DNA of 64,000 nucleotides from Pseudescherichia sp031998825 (GTDB lineage Bacteria > Pseudomonadota > Gammaproteobacteria > Enterobacterales > Enterobacteriaceae), in NCBI RefSeq assembly GCF_031998825.1, contig NZ_DAMACX010000010.1, positions 41,027 through 105,026 of the forward strand. Direction: 5' to 3'. Shown here in pieces: positions 7,905 through 15,753 of this stretch. Below the pieces are notes generated by a model. It saw nothing but the letters and a program-made list of their open reading frames with translations, had not been told where the DNA came from and did not search any database. Each line of letters begins with the position of its first letter. The first letter of the stretch is position 1. Made by a program: the position numbers and the translations under genes.

Positions 7905-8804
7905 TTATTCTGTTTCACCGCGAAAATAAACTTGTTTAATATAACGACCACGGCCATCTCCATGCCCCAAATCCATCGATACTAATGCTTCAGCTTCGTC
8001 GCGGCTCATTCCATTTTTAATATGATGATTTACAGCATCACGTGAATAAGCGTAACGCAAACTATGCGGGGCATTTTTACCATTCATCCCTGCCTCTCGT
8101 ACAATATTTCGGTAACGATCTATTGCAGTATGCAGAGAAGGTTTATCAATCAGTTTTCCGTTATGTTCACTGACATAATGAATTGCCTTATCAAGAATTG
8201 ATAAAACTTTTTCACGATTGAAAACTGTTGTTTCTCTCGGCCGCCCGCCTTTAGTCCCGAAAACAACACGGACACGCTCATTATTGTTAATCAATGACTG
8301 CTTCCATGTTTTTAACGACTTTGCGGACTGCACGGTTTCTTCTGTTCTCAATCCAAGGTATCTTGAAAGTTGTACCGCGAGCGCAACACCTTCATCTTTT
8401 TTAAGCGCAAAATTCACAACCGCATTAAGTTTTTCATCTGTAATAGGAAGTTTAGTGCCATCCCGGTTAGCACCAGAAATTCCCAGGGCCTGATTACTCA
8501 GGCTGGTATGATTGGGATCGGCCAGTTTATTTCTTCCTGCTGATAATAAAACAGAGCGGATAGCAGACATCTCATTCTGTAACGTCCTGAGAGACAAACT
8601 GTCTGCCTTCCTGCTCTCAATATATTTTTCAATATGGGAAGTTTTGATATGTTTTACGTCCCTAATCTGAATATTCAGTTCAGACAGACGTTCAGAAAAA
8701 CGTTCTGCAATTCTTGAGCGGTCAGCCACAGTTTTATAACTTCCCCTTCCCTGACGAGCAAGTGTGACAAGTTGTTTGCACAGCTGTTTACTGAATCTGG
8801 ACAT
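7905..8804 (-). CDS. Tyrosine recombinase/integrase-domain protein
   Basis: 299-residue phage-integrase-family protein. The catalytic residues are visible: R in YLGLRTEE, K in FGTKGGRP, H-x-x-R in PHSLRYAYSR, and GH...Y in DLGHGDGRGRYIKQVY. An N-terminal SAM-like core-binding domain covers about 1-105. I start at the ATG at 8804 (MSRFSKQL), which has a GGAG/TAGGA site; an upstream in-frame ATG at 8828 is less well placed. It is not next to the tRNA att site, so it is probably not the ICE integrase. Confidence 0.85.
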   Translation of the reverse strand: MSRFSKQLCKQLVTLARQGRGSYKTVADRSRIAERFSERLSELNIQIRDVKHIKTSHIEKYIESRKADSLSLRTLQNEMSAIRSVLLSAGRNKLADPNHTSLSNQALGISGANRDGTKLPITDEKLNAVVNFALKKDEGVALAVQLSRYLGLRTEETVQSAKSLKTWKQSLINNNERVRVVFGTKGGRPRETTVFNREKVLSILDKAIHYVSEHNGKLIDKPSLHTAIDRYRNIVREAGMNGKNAPHSLRYAYSRDAVNHHIKNGMSRDEAEALVSMDLGHGDGRGRYIKQVYFRGETE

Positions 8805-8828
8805 TCCTATATCTCCACAGGGATACAC

Positions 8829-9500
8829 GTCCCTCGGCTTGTAAATAAGCGGACGGATCTGTACCCCAGTAATTCATCCCCGACGACACGGTTGCTTTTG
8901 CGCTTCCTGCGTCTCAACTGGTATCTGTGCATCGGGGCGGCGAATTGTTGAGTTCTTGCGAGGCACCCCAGATCTCTGATCTGTTTGCTGCTTATGCAGA
9001 GCTGACTTACGTCAAGCTGCCTCCAACACTACTGTTCGTAGTGTCGCCATCGATACCGAGTCGATTTCCTCCTTACTGATAATTGAACGTTCAGACGGCC
9101 TTCCGTCGTGCTTACGTTGATGTAAAAGTGAGTTTAATACCGTACTAACACGGACTACATGTTGGTCAGATGGTAGTAAAACGTTGAAAACCACGTCGTA
9201 CGTGGGTTGAGACGTTATGCGCTGCGCGCGTCACTTGGTAGTGTCTTCGCCACTTCACAAGTGACGCCGCGCAGCTTCGTGCTCCTAATGCAACTCCGTA
9301 AGCGGCCAAATGTGCCAAATGGCCTTATCCGTCGATGCAAAAGTCGTACGAAACTCAGGGCGTATCCCTGGCAAGAATCATAACGTAGTGAAAGATCAGA
9401 GCCTGATTCAGCTCCTTTAATGACAATTCAACATCAGGAAGATGTGAATCATTGAGGCGTTAGCCGGCCAGTTTTTGGTCGGTGACCTTATCCACATTAG
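8829..9500. other. Gene-free, hairpin-rich stretch
   Basis: I see no convincing gene in these 670 bases; the only longer frame (9012-9194, minus) has no recognisable motif or ribosome site. There is a long imperfect hairpin at 9221-9275 (arms GCTGCGCGCGTCACTTG and CAAGTGACGCCGCGCAGC). Smaller hairpins are CCACGT/ACGTGG near 9191 and GGCC/GGCC near 9313-9334. TGAGGCGTT at 9453 is matched by its complement AACGCCTCA at 9705, enclosing repeat array 2. Confidence 0.6.
9221..9275. repeat. Long hairpin in gene-free stretch
   Basis: An inverted repeat of 17-18 bases with one bulge, arms GCTGCGCGCGTCACTTG and CAAGTGACGCCGCGCAGC, encloses an inner AGTG/CACT pair around TCTTCG. No T tract follows, so it is unlikely to be a simple terminator. 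Function unknown. Confidence 0.7.
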
Positions 9501-9504
9501 TGGC

Positions 9505-9665
9505 CCCCGTTTTCAAAGGTTAAACGGGTTTACCGCCATAAGGCGTCCCTCTCAGGTATGTGGGACATTAGCTGGCAGTCACCCGAAGGCGCTTCTCTCA
9601 GACCGCTGAAGCATTGGCTGGTAACCGCCCGAAGGCACCCCTCTCAGGTTACAGGGGTTTTGGAT
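9505..9665 (-). repeat. STAXI-type pseudoknot array 2 (three units)
   Basis: Same design as array 1, with different arm sequences. On the minus strand a/a' pairs are CCCC/GGGG, GCTTC/GAAGC and GTCCC/GGGAC. b/b' pairs are GTAAC/GTTAC, GCGGT/ACTGC (with one G-T) and TAC/GTA. Each unit keeps CTGAGA and a GCC-loop-GGC/T hairpin (loop TTCG twice, TTAT once). The leading hairpin here is CCCGTTT/AAACGGG. The compensating changes argue for selection on structure. Confidence 0.75.
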
Positions 9666-9735
9666 GGTCGCCGTAGCGACTTCTAATGCACTGGTGATGT
9701 TAGCAACGCCTCAGATGATCGTCAACTTTCTTATA

Positions 9736-10434
9736 TTATTCATTGTTAGGGTCTGCATATATCACCATTCCAACAGACATTAGATCCTCAACGTCATTAG
9801 CAAGAAAAGGTATAAAAGATTTGCTTTGAATTTTTTCTACTATACCTTGCCCAACGACTATAGGTACGTATTGATAGCCAGGAAAAATATCATTTGGCTT
9901 ACCTACCAGCACACCTCCAGTATATTCATGGCAATCAGGAAATACATTTGAAAGAGTACTCAGATATGAAATATCAATCAAATGACCAGTATCTGTTGTA
10001 TACCAGGCATGAAGATTTAGAGCAGGCGTCTCAGAAAAATCTTCGGGCTGAAATCCCTTGTTGGACCATTTTTCAAATTCATCATATGTGGGATTATAAA
10101 GCCATTTATCTCCCTTCCATAATTGACCGACTGTCGTCCAAATTTTACAGCCAAGTGCGGATTCAAAATATGGCTGAAGGAAATGACACCACTTGAGACA
10201 TTGCCCTGCTGAAAAAGAGAAGCTATCCACTTCTGCTTCATGACACACTTTTGCCATCATATTATGATAATCCAATTCACCATCCTTCAAATCCGTTATT
10301 GAACCTTCATTAAAGCCCAGCCCTTTTGTAAATTTTAATGCATGCTCAAAGTTGGCTCTGTAATCCAGAGTTTCGTCACACTCTATAATTCGGCCTTTAT
10401 ATTTATTATGGAAATAGGACAAGAGATTAAACAC
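9736..10434 (-). CDS. Hypothetical protein, 232 residues
   Basis: Family not recognised. A soluble, acidic, aromatic-rich protein with no signal peptide or membrane segment; it contains a Cys/His-bearing stretch (CLKWCHF) and several Trp/Tyr-rich segments. The lower GC content than the transfer region suggests cargo. It lies 60 bases downstream of the broken lipoprotein gene on the same strand and may share its transcript. An AGGAGT site precedes the ATG. Confidence 0.6.
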   Translation of the reverse strand: MFNLLSYFHNKYKGRIIECDETLDYRANFEHALKFTKGLGFNEGSITDLKDGELDYHNMMAKVCHEAEVDSFSFSAGQCLKWCHFLQPYFESALGCKIWTTVGQLWKGDKWLYNPTYDEFEKWSNKGFQPEDFSETPALNLHAWYTTDTGHLIDISYLSTLSNVFPDCHEYTGGVLVGKPNDIFPGYQYVPIVVGQGIVEKIQSKSFIPFLANDVEDLMSVGMVIYADPNNE

Positions 10435-10494
10435 ACTTACTCCTTATAGATTTATGAGTGCGGATATAGCAATATCCACACCCTTAATAATTAG

Positions 10495-11041
10495 TTACTT
10501 CCCTTCAGCTACATTCTTAATATTTTGCATTAAATCCTGCAAGCCGCTACTTGCGAGTCTTTGCTTTGAAGAAGAACTGTACGTTATATGAATACGACTA
10601 CCTGACCCATTTTTTTCTAGCTCAATAGTTAGGTGATCATCATAGTCGCCCCAATCTGAGCCCATTTTATAATAACTTCCAGTCATCGCATCCCATTCCT
10701 GATTACTATCGGTAATTGCGCTGGCAGTCCATTCGCCATCGTTATTTTTTTCTCTAATTGATCTCAGTTCATCATTAGAGATAAACTTAAACTTCCTTTT
10801 AATTCTTGCTGCTGCAGTATCAACATCTACTGGTACAGTATAACTTTTAGAGGTCGATTCTTTTTTTTTCTGAAGGAGATACTTTCATACGCTGCTCATC
10901 ATTTCCTGAGGAGTTACCTCTCAGGGAATTCATTATTCCTGAGGCACCATCACTGATTTTCTGGTTTGTAGTTGCTATATCATTCATACTACAAGCTGTT
11001 ACGAGAACAGGTAGTATTAAAATAGTATATAGACCCTTCAT
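10495..11041 (-). pseudogene. Frameshifted lipoprotein, paralogue of 55355-55909
   Basis: The N-terminal frame starts at 11041 (lipobox VTAC) and ends after 64 codons near 10850. The C-terminal frame continues with TVPVDVDTAAARIKRKFKF and ends at 10495. Together they match the 184-residue lipoprotein at 55355 along its whole length, including MTGSYYKMGSDW and NGSGSR. The frames meet at a run of nine T on the plus strand (10861-10869). Eight would restore the frame. Either a homopolymer mutation or slippage at A9 is possible. Confidence 0.8.
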
Positions 11042-11193
11042 ATTCCTTTTTTCTCCCTATTTTTACCGTGAAAATAACAGCTTTAGTACGACTTACTATT
11101 CCGTCACATTGTAACAGACTGTAAAACCCTGCCGTATTGTATAATGAAAGTCAATGATGAGGTATACCAAATGGCTGGGCGTAAAAAGGAAGC

Positions 11194-12235
11194 TCACTTC
11201 ACTTTAATTATATCACTTAGCTTAGTCGTGAAGGCGGGGGAAAGCCTTTCTCTGCGCATCTTCCAGCCCATAGATGCATCTTTAATACCTTGCCCTGCAA
11301 ACCAAACAGAGCCTTTGCCTGAATGGTTAATGCTGTCTATTAATGTCATCAGCTCTTCGCTGTTACGATGAGGCTGAAAGTCATCAAAAAGGGTCAATTG
11401 AGATACGGCAGCGCTTCGGAAATCAGTGAGCATCACGCCAGCACGATGATAACGGTGCCCTGGTACAAATATCGTATCAAATGCCTTTATAGCCGCGTTA
11501 ATGATATCCCGTGAATCCTGAGCGGGTACAGCAAGCTCTGTTACCGCCTGATTCTTATAAAACACCTCATTTTCTGAGAAAGGGCTGGTACTGATGAAAA
11601 CTGCTACCCGTTTACAAAATTGATGCTCTGCACGGAGTTTTTCTGCTGCACGTTCAGCATGAGCGCAAATGGCCTGATGCAGGCTGACTTCGTCCGACGG
11701 TTTTTCTCCAAAAGATCGGGAGCATATGATTTGTTCTTTTGGGGCAGTAAATTCTTCTAAACCGAGGCAAGGAATACCGTTCAGCTCTCTGACCGTGCGC
11801 TCAACAACTACTGAGAACTGTTTACGAATGAATGAAGGCGACAGCTCAGCCAGCTGAAGTGCATTGTTAATGCCCATAAACTGTAATTTTTTACCCAGCC
11901 GCCGTCCTATACCCCAGACCTCCTCAACTGGTACTAAAGCCATTAACTTACGCTGACGCTGTCTGTCACTGAGATCTACCACACCTCGCGTTGCGGGCCA
12001 GCGCTTACTTGCATACTGAGCCAGTTTGGCGAGCGTTTTTGTAGGGCCTATTCCCACTCCCACAGTCAGATGTGTTCTTCGCTTAATCTGATCACGTATC
12101 TGATGGCCAAACACCTCAAGCGATAACAGATTACGCATACCCGTAAGATCACAAAAAGCTTCATCGATACTGTAAATTTCCACACGCGGAGTCAGTAACT
12201 GCAAAATAGTCATCACTCTGTCTGACATATCAGCA
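11194..12235 (-). pseudogene. umuC: umuC C-terminal fragment (split gene, part 2)
   Basis: Encodes the last 347 or so residues of a Y-family polymerase V catalytic subunit. It begins within the palm (Y-S-I-D-E motif, SIDEAFCDLTG) and runs through the thumb, little finger and the clamp-binding QLTLF motif. The missing first 76 residues are at 27478-27707. Joining the two at 12235/27478 restores one uninterrupted frame of about 423 codons, the normal UmuC length. The downstream ATG at 12228 might still be translated, but the product lacks the first catalytic aspartate. Confidence 0.92.
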
Positions 12236-12241
12236 TTTATG

Positions 12242-12251
12242 TGGAATACAA
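12242..12251. repeat. Left terminal inverted repeat of the umuC element
   Basis: TGGAATACAA, six bases inside the left junction; inverted partner at 27458-27467 with one difference. Probably a recombinase binding arm. Confidence 0.65.
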
Positions 12252-12277
12252 TTTCAACAGCTTAATTAGTAACCGAC

Positions 12278-13561
12278 TCAAAGCACGCGCGCTTTAGGTA
12301 TGTCAGACCAGCGCGTGGTCCAAGCAGGGCTTAGCATTTCACGTTTCATTTTCCATTCGGTATTAATGCCCTGGCCCGCAAACCATACATTTCCCATTCC
12401 GGACTGGTTGATATCATCCAGTACCTTCATCAGCTGTGCGCTATTGGCCCGCGGCTGGTTATCTTCAAACAGATTGAGCTGGCTTACACCGTTTGGAGTG
12501 AAGTTATCAAGCATGATACCTGCTTTCATGTACCTTCGACCCTCAAGCCAGATACGGTCAAGTGATCGCATCGCAGATTCAATAATGTCACGCGTGTCCT
12601 GTGTTGGCAGCGTCAGTTTCTCACCAGCGCTGTTCCCGTAAAAAACCTCACCGTTTGCGTGTGGCGACGTCCGGATAAACACACCGATGTTGCGACAGTA
12701 CTGACGTTCCCCGCGCAGTTTTTCCGCTGCGCGCGCAGCGTACTGACACAGCGCCTGCTGCATAGCGACTTTTGAGGTAATTCGCTCGCCGAAGCTGCGG
12801 CTACAGACAATCTGCTGTTTTGCCGGTGGCAGCTCTTCGAGCGGAATACATGATTCACCGTTCAGCTCGCGTACGGTGCGCTCCAGCACCACGGAAAAGT
12901 TATCGCGAATGAACTTCGGACGCGCGCGTGATAGCTGCAGAGCAGTTTCGATGCCCATAAGGTTGAGTCGTTTACCGATACGCCGTCCCACGCCCCATAT
13001 TTCCTCAACGGGCTGGTTAGCCAGCAGGGTTTCAGTACGTTTCGGATTACCTGGCGTAAGCGCCAGTACGCCGCGAAACTGCTTCCACTCCTTGCCCGCC
13101 CACTGGGCCGATTTTGCCAGTGTTTTGGTCGGCCCCATGCCGATACCGACGGTGAGACCCGTTGTGGTAAAGACATGCGCACGCAGGCGACGGCCAAAAG
13201 TTTCGAAGTTCTCACAGCCGTCAATACCGGTGAGATCCAGAAACATCTCATCAATGCTGTACTGCTCGACGCGTGGCGTTATCTCTTCAAGCGCGGTCAT
13301 TACTCTCTGGCTGAGGCTGTGATAAAGCGCGTAATTGGAGCTGAACACGTGCACCTTTTCCGGATAATCCTGTGTTTTTACCTCAAACCATGGCGCACCC
13401 ATTTTGATGCCAAGCGCTTTTGCGCCAGCGGAGCGTGCAATGACGCATCCGTCGTTGTTGCTGAGCACTAGCACAGGTCTGCCACGCAGGTCCGGGCGGA
13501 ACAGCGTCTCGCAGCTGGCATAGAATGAATTAACGTCAGCCAGGCCGAACATGGACATCAT
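12278..13561 (-). CDS. umuC: Intact UmuC-family translesion polymerase
   Basis: 427-residue polymerase V catalytic subunit for error-prone synthesis past DNA damage. The N-terminal DVNSFYASCE holds the first metal-binding aspartate, SIDEMFLDLTG the second catalytic acidic pair. A helix-hairpin-helix thumb (VEEIWGVGRRIGKRL), little finger and QLNLF clamp motif follow. It appears, by eye, only about half identical to the split umuC, so it is a separate lineage and not a recent copy. It follows umuD in one SOS operon and ends 43 bases from the element's left junction. Confidence 0.93.
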   Translation of the reverse strand: MMSMFGLADVNSFYASCETLFRPDLRGRPVLVLSNNDGCVIARSAGAKALGIKMGAPWFEVKTQDYPEKVHVFSSNYALYHSLSQRVMTALEEITPRVEQYSIDEMFLDLTGIDGCENFETFGRRLRAHVFTTTGLTVGIGMGPTKTLAKSAQWAGKEWKQFRGVLALTPGNPKRTETLLANQPVEEIWGVGRRIGKRLNLMGIETALQLSRARPKFIRDNFSVVLERTVRELNGESCIPLEELPPAKQQIVCSRSFGERITSKVAMQQALCQYAARAAEKLRGERQYCRNIGVFIRTSPHANGEVFYGNSAGEKLTLPTQDTRDIIESAMRSLDRIWLEGRRYMKAGIMLDNFTPNGVSQLNLFEDNQPRANSAQLMKVLDDINQSGMGNVWFAGQGINTEWKMKREMLSPAWTTRWSDIPKARVL

Positions 13562-13593
13562 GATCTCCGCCGTGTGTAGATAACCCGCACATA

Positions 13594-14034
13594 TCAGTTT
13601 CTCCGGCGCGGAGTGTGCACGAAGTGCGCCACTACGCCGAAAATTTCCAGGGTATCCGGGTCTGGGATAATAACAGGATAGGCGGGATTCATCGGCTGCA
13701 ATACCGGCCCTTTCTGGGTAATAAGAAGGCGCTTGACCGTAAATTCGCCGTACAGTACAGCGATAACCACGTCGCCGTGCTCAGGCCTGAGTGCCCGATC
13801 GACTATCAGCAGATCGCCGTCGTAAAGTCCTATATCCTGCATGCTGTTGCCCTGTGCGCGCAGGAAAAAGGTGCTTGCCCTGTGGGCTATTAGATATTCG
13901 TTTAAGTCGAGTTCCTGCTCCGCATAGTCCTGGCAAGGAGAGGGAAAACCGCAGGGTACGCGTTCCAGGAAAAGGGGCCTGTAGCTGGGCGGCGGATTAT
14001 CCGCCGGGTGCATCAACTCAAAGGCGTGAAACAT
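13594..14034 (-). CDS. umuD: UmuD-family SOS mutagenesis protein
   Basis: 146-residue LexA-like serine peptidase that self-cleaves to UmuD' and joins UmuC. I chose the ATG at 14034 because the LexA box at 14057-14072 would lie inside any longer frame; the length then equals MucA/UmuD. The cleavage site is at CG in VPCGFPSP. The catalytic serine is in GNSMQD and the lysine in EFTVKRL. It is 32 bases upstream of umuC. Confidence 0.9.
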   Translation of the reverse strand: MFHAFELMHPADNPPPSYRPLFLERVPCGFPSPCQDYAEQELDLNEYLIAHRASTFFLRAQGNSMQDIGLYDGDLLIVDRALRPEHGDVVIAVLYGEFTVKRLLITQKGPVLQPMNPAYPVIIPDPDTLEIFGVVAHFVHTPRRRN

Positions 14035-14056
14035 AGCAAAAATCCCTGTCAAAATG

Positions 14057-14072
14057 CTGTACGTATTTACAG
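14057..14072. promoter_or_regulatory. LexA box of the inner umuDC operon
   Basis: CTGTACGTATTTACAG fits the CTGT-N8-ACAG consensus and lies 22 bases before the umuD start, so this umuDC copy should be SOS-induced. Confidence 0.85.
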
Positions 14073-14227
14073 TAGTATTGTCTGACTTTACGGACGAAGC
14101 AAGAAGCGTGGGGCGACACAAATATCATTAAAATAATGGACTATTGATTTATTTGAATTTATAGCGGAACGACAGCTCGTAAAACAAGCAGCTATCAGGA
14201 CTTTCTGTGTCAGGGCATGTTAAAAAT

Positions 14228-15127
14228 TTATTTTGATTCAGGAAAGATCTTACTTAGTCTGTTCAGTACTTCACTTATGCCCCTGCTGACAATCCGATCC
14301 TCCCGCATCACTGTCCCCAGAGTCCGGTGAAGCGATGGCGTTACTGAGTAAAGACTGAGACCCTGCCTTTCTTCATGACTTGCAACGGACATACGGGGAA
14401 CGATGCTGTAACCCAGGCCGGAACGAACCATCCTTTTAATGGCTTCAATACTGCCAAGCTCCATAACCGGGCTGACAGTATGCCCTGCATCGCTGAACCA
14501 TCCGTCAATCAGATCGCGTGTGGCACTTCCGGGTTCAAATACAATCAGCGGCAGTGGCAAAAGGGTATCAGGAGACAGCGGTTTTGCACTCTGCTCCGAG
14601 GTGTCCTTTTCCATGATTACAACAAACTCATCCGTACCCAGCGGGCTGACACTCAGGCATTTACCGGCTGCCGGCAGCGTTACCAGACCAATATCTATAC
14701 GGTTTTCCTCCACTCCCCGTACAATATCTGAAGTATTGCCTGTGCGTACATCCACCTTCAGCAGGGGATGGGTCTGTCGAAGTTGCTGCAGTAAGTGAGG
14801 TAGCAGATGGATACAGGCTGTTGCGCCTGTGCCGACAGTAACGGTGCCGGTTATTTCGTCTGAATGCAGGGAAACCGCTTCAACCGCTCCGCTTACCACC
14901 GCATCAATTTTCATGCAGTGTTCAGCGAGAGTCAAACCGGCAGTCGTTGGTCTTACTCCCCGGCTGGTTCGCTCAATAAGCCTGACCTTAAGCGTCTGCT
15001 CCAGCTGTCTTATCTGCAGGCTCACTGCCGGTTGCGACAAGCCAAGTACTTCTGCCGCCCCCGAGAAACTGCCCCGGCTGATGACCAGCCTGAAGGTAGC
15101 CAGATGATCGAGGTTCAGTGTTGCCAT
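14228..15127 (-). CDS. LysR-family transcriptional regulator
   Basis: 299-residue LTTR with an N-terminal winged HTH (FRLVISRGSFSGAAEVLGLSQPAVS in outline, about 12-36) and a periplasmic-binding-like effector domain (about 90-295). It is divergent from the acetyltransferase/MFS pair 98 bases away and probably controls that pair and itself. The effector is unknown; the ars neighbourhood makes an organoarsenical or a related antibiotic possible. Confidence 0.85.
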   Translation of the reverse strand: MATLNLDHLATFRLVISRGSFSGAAEVLGLSQPAVSLQIRQLEQTLKVRLIERTSRGVRPTTAGLTLAEHCMKIDAVVSGAVEAVSLHSDEITGTVTVGTGATACIHLLPHLLQQLRQTHPLLKVDVRTGNTSDIVRGVEENRIDIGLVTLPAAGKCLSVSPLGTDEFVVIMEKDTSEQSAKPLSPDTLLPLPLIVFEPGSATRDLIDGWFSDAGHTVSPVMELGSIEAIKRMVRSGLGYSIVPRMSVASHEERQGLSLYSVTPSLHRTLGTVMREDRIVSRGISEVLNRLSKIFPESK

Positions 15128-15225
15128 GCCAAAGTTTTCCTCATAACGCTGATAAGCCCTGCTGCCTGTCTGAAATGATTCATCCGGGTTAGTCTCTGTT
15201 TCTGATCTGAAAGGGAGCTGTACTG

Positions 15226-15753
15226 ATGGAAATAACCGAAGCAGATGAACGACATATTCCCGCTATACAACAGATTTATGCTTATCACGTATTACACGGC
15301 ACCGCCACTTTTGAAACCGAACCGCCGGGTGAGGCTGAAATGGCAGCCCGGCTGAAAAAGGTACATGCAGCAGGACTGCCCTGGTTGGTGGCGGTTGACG
15401 GAGGAATTGTTCGAGGATACTGCTATTTGTCTCTATACCGGGAACGGTGCGCCTATCGCTTTACTCTGGAAGACTCTGTATATGTTGATGCCACGTATCA
15501 GGGGCGGGGCATTGGAAAAATGCTGCTATCCCGTGCAGTAGGATGGGCAGAAGCCCGTGGTTTTCGGCAACTTGTAGCGGTGGTGGGGAACAGTGAAAAT
15601 ACTGCCTCCCTTGCTCTTCACCGCGCTGCAGGCTTCAGCATCACTGGCACCCTCAGGTCTGTAGGATTCAAGCATGGGCGCTGGCTCGATACGGTTATCC
15701 TGCAGCGTACGCTCGGGCATGGCGACGCTACGCTTCCGGAAAGTACAGAATGA
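15226..15753 (+). CDS. GNAT acetyltransferase, PAT/ArsN1-like
   Basis: 175-residue N-acetyltransferase of the phosphinothricin acetyltransferase type. It starts with the PAT-like MEITEADERHIPAI and has the acetyl-CoA loop in YQGRGIGKMLL plus the C-terminal GFKHGRWLDTVILQ typical of this subgroup. Known members acetylate phosphinothricin, methionine sulfoximine or, as ArsN1, the arsenical antibiotic arsinothricin. Adjacent arsR-arsH and the co-transcribed MFS transporter favour arsinothricin-type resistance, but this is inference. It overlaps the MFS gene by 4 bases (ATGA). Confidence 0.8.
   Translation: MEITEADERHIPAIQQIYAYHVLHGTATFETEPPGEAEMAARLKKVHAAGLPWLVAVDGGIVRGYCYLSLYRERCAYRFTLEDSVYVDATYQGRGIGKMLLSRAVGWAEARGFRQLVAVVGNSENTASLALHRAAGFSITGTLRSVGFKHGRWLDTVILQRTLGHGDATLPESTE

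Noticed and set aside
7905..8804. The ICE's own integrase
   Set aside because: It is far from the tRNA-Phe end and in a cargo zone; the ICE integrase should lie at the other end, outside the window.
9012..9194. 60-codon minus-strand frame as a gene
   Set aside because: No ribosome site, no recognisable motif, and it lies in a hairpin-rich gene-free stretch.
9440..9715. Integron attC site (GGCGTTAGCC-like end)
   Set aside because: No matching RYYYAAC partner with the correct inner boxes, and no integron integrase or gene cassette nearby.
13594..14121. Longer start for the inner umuD (ATG at 14121)
   Set aside because: It would place the LexA box inside the coding region and add residues not found in the family.
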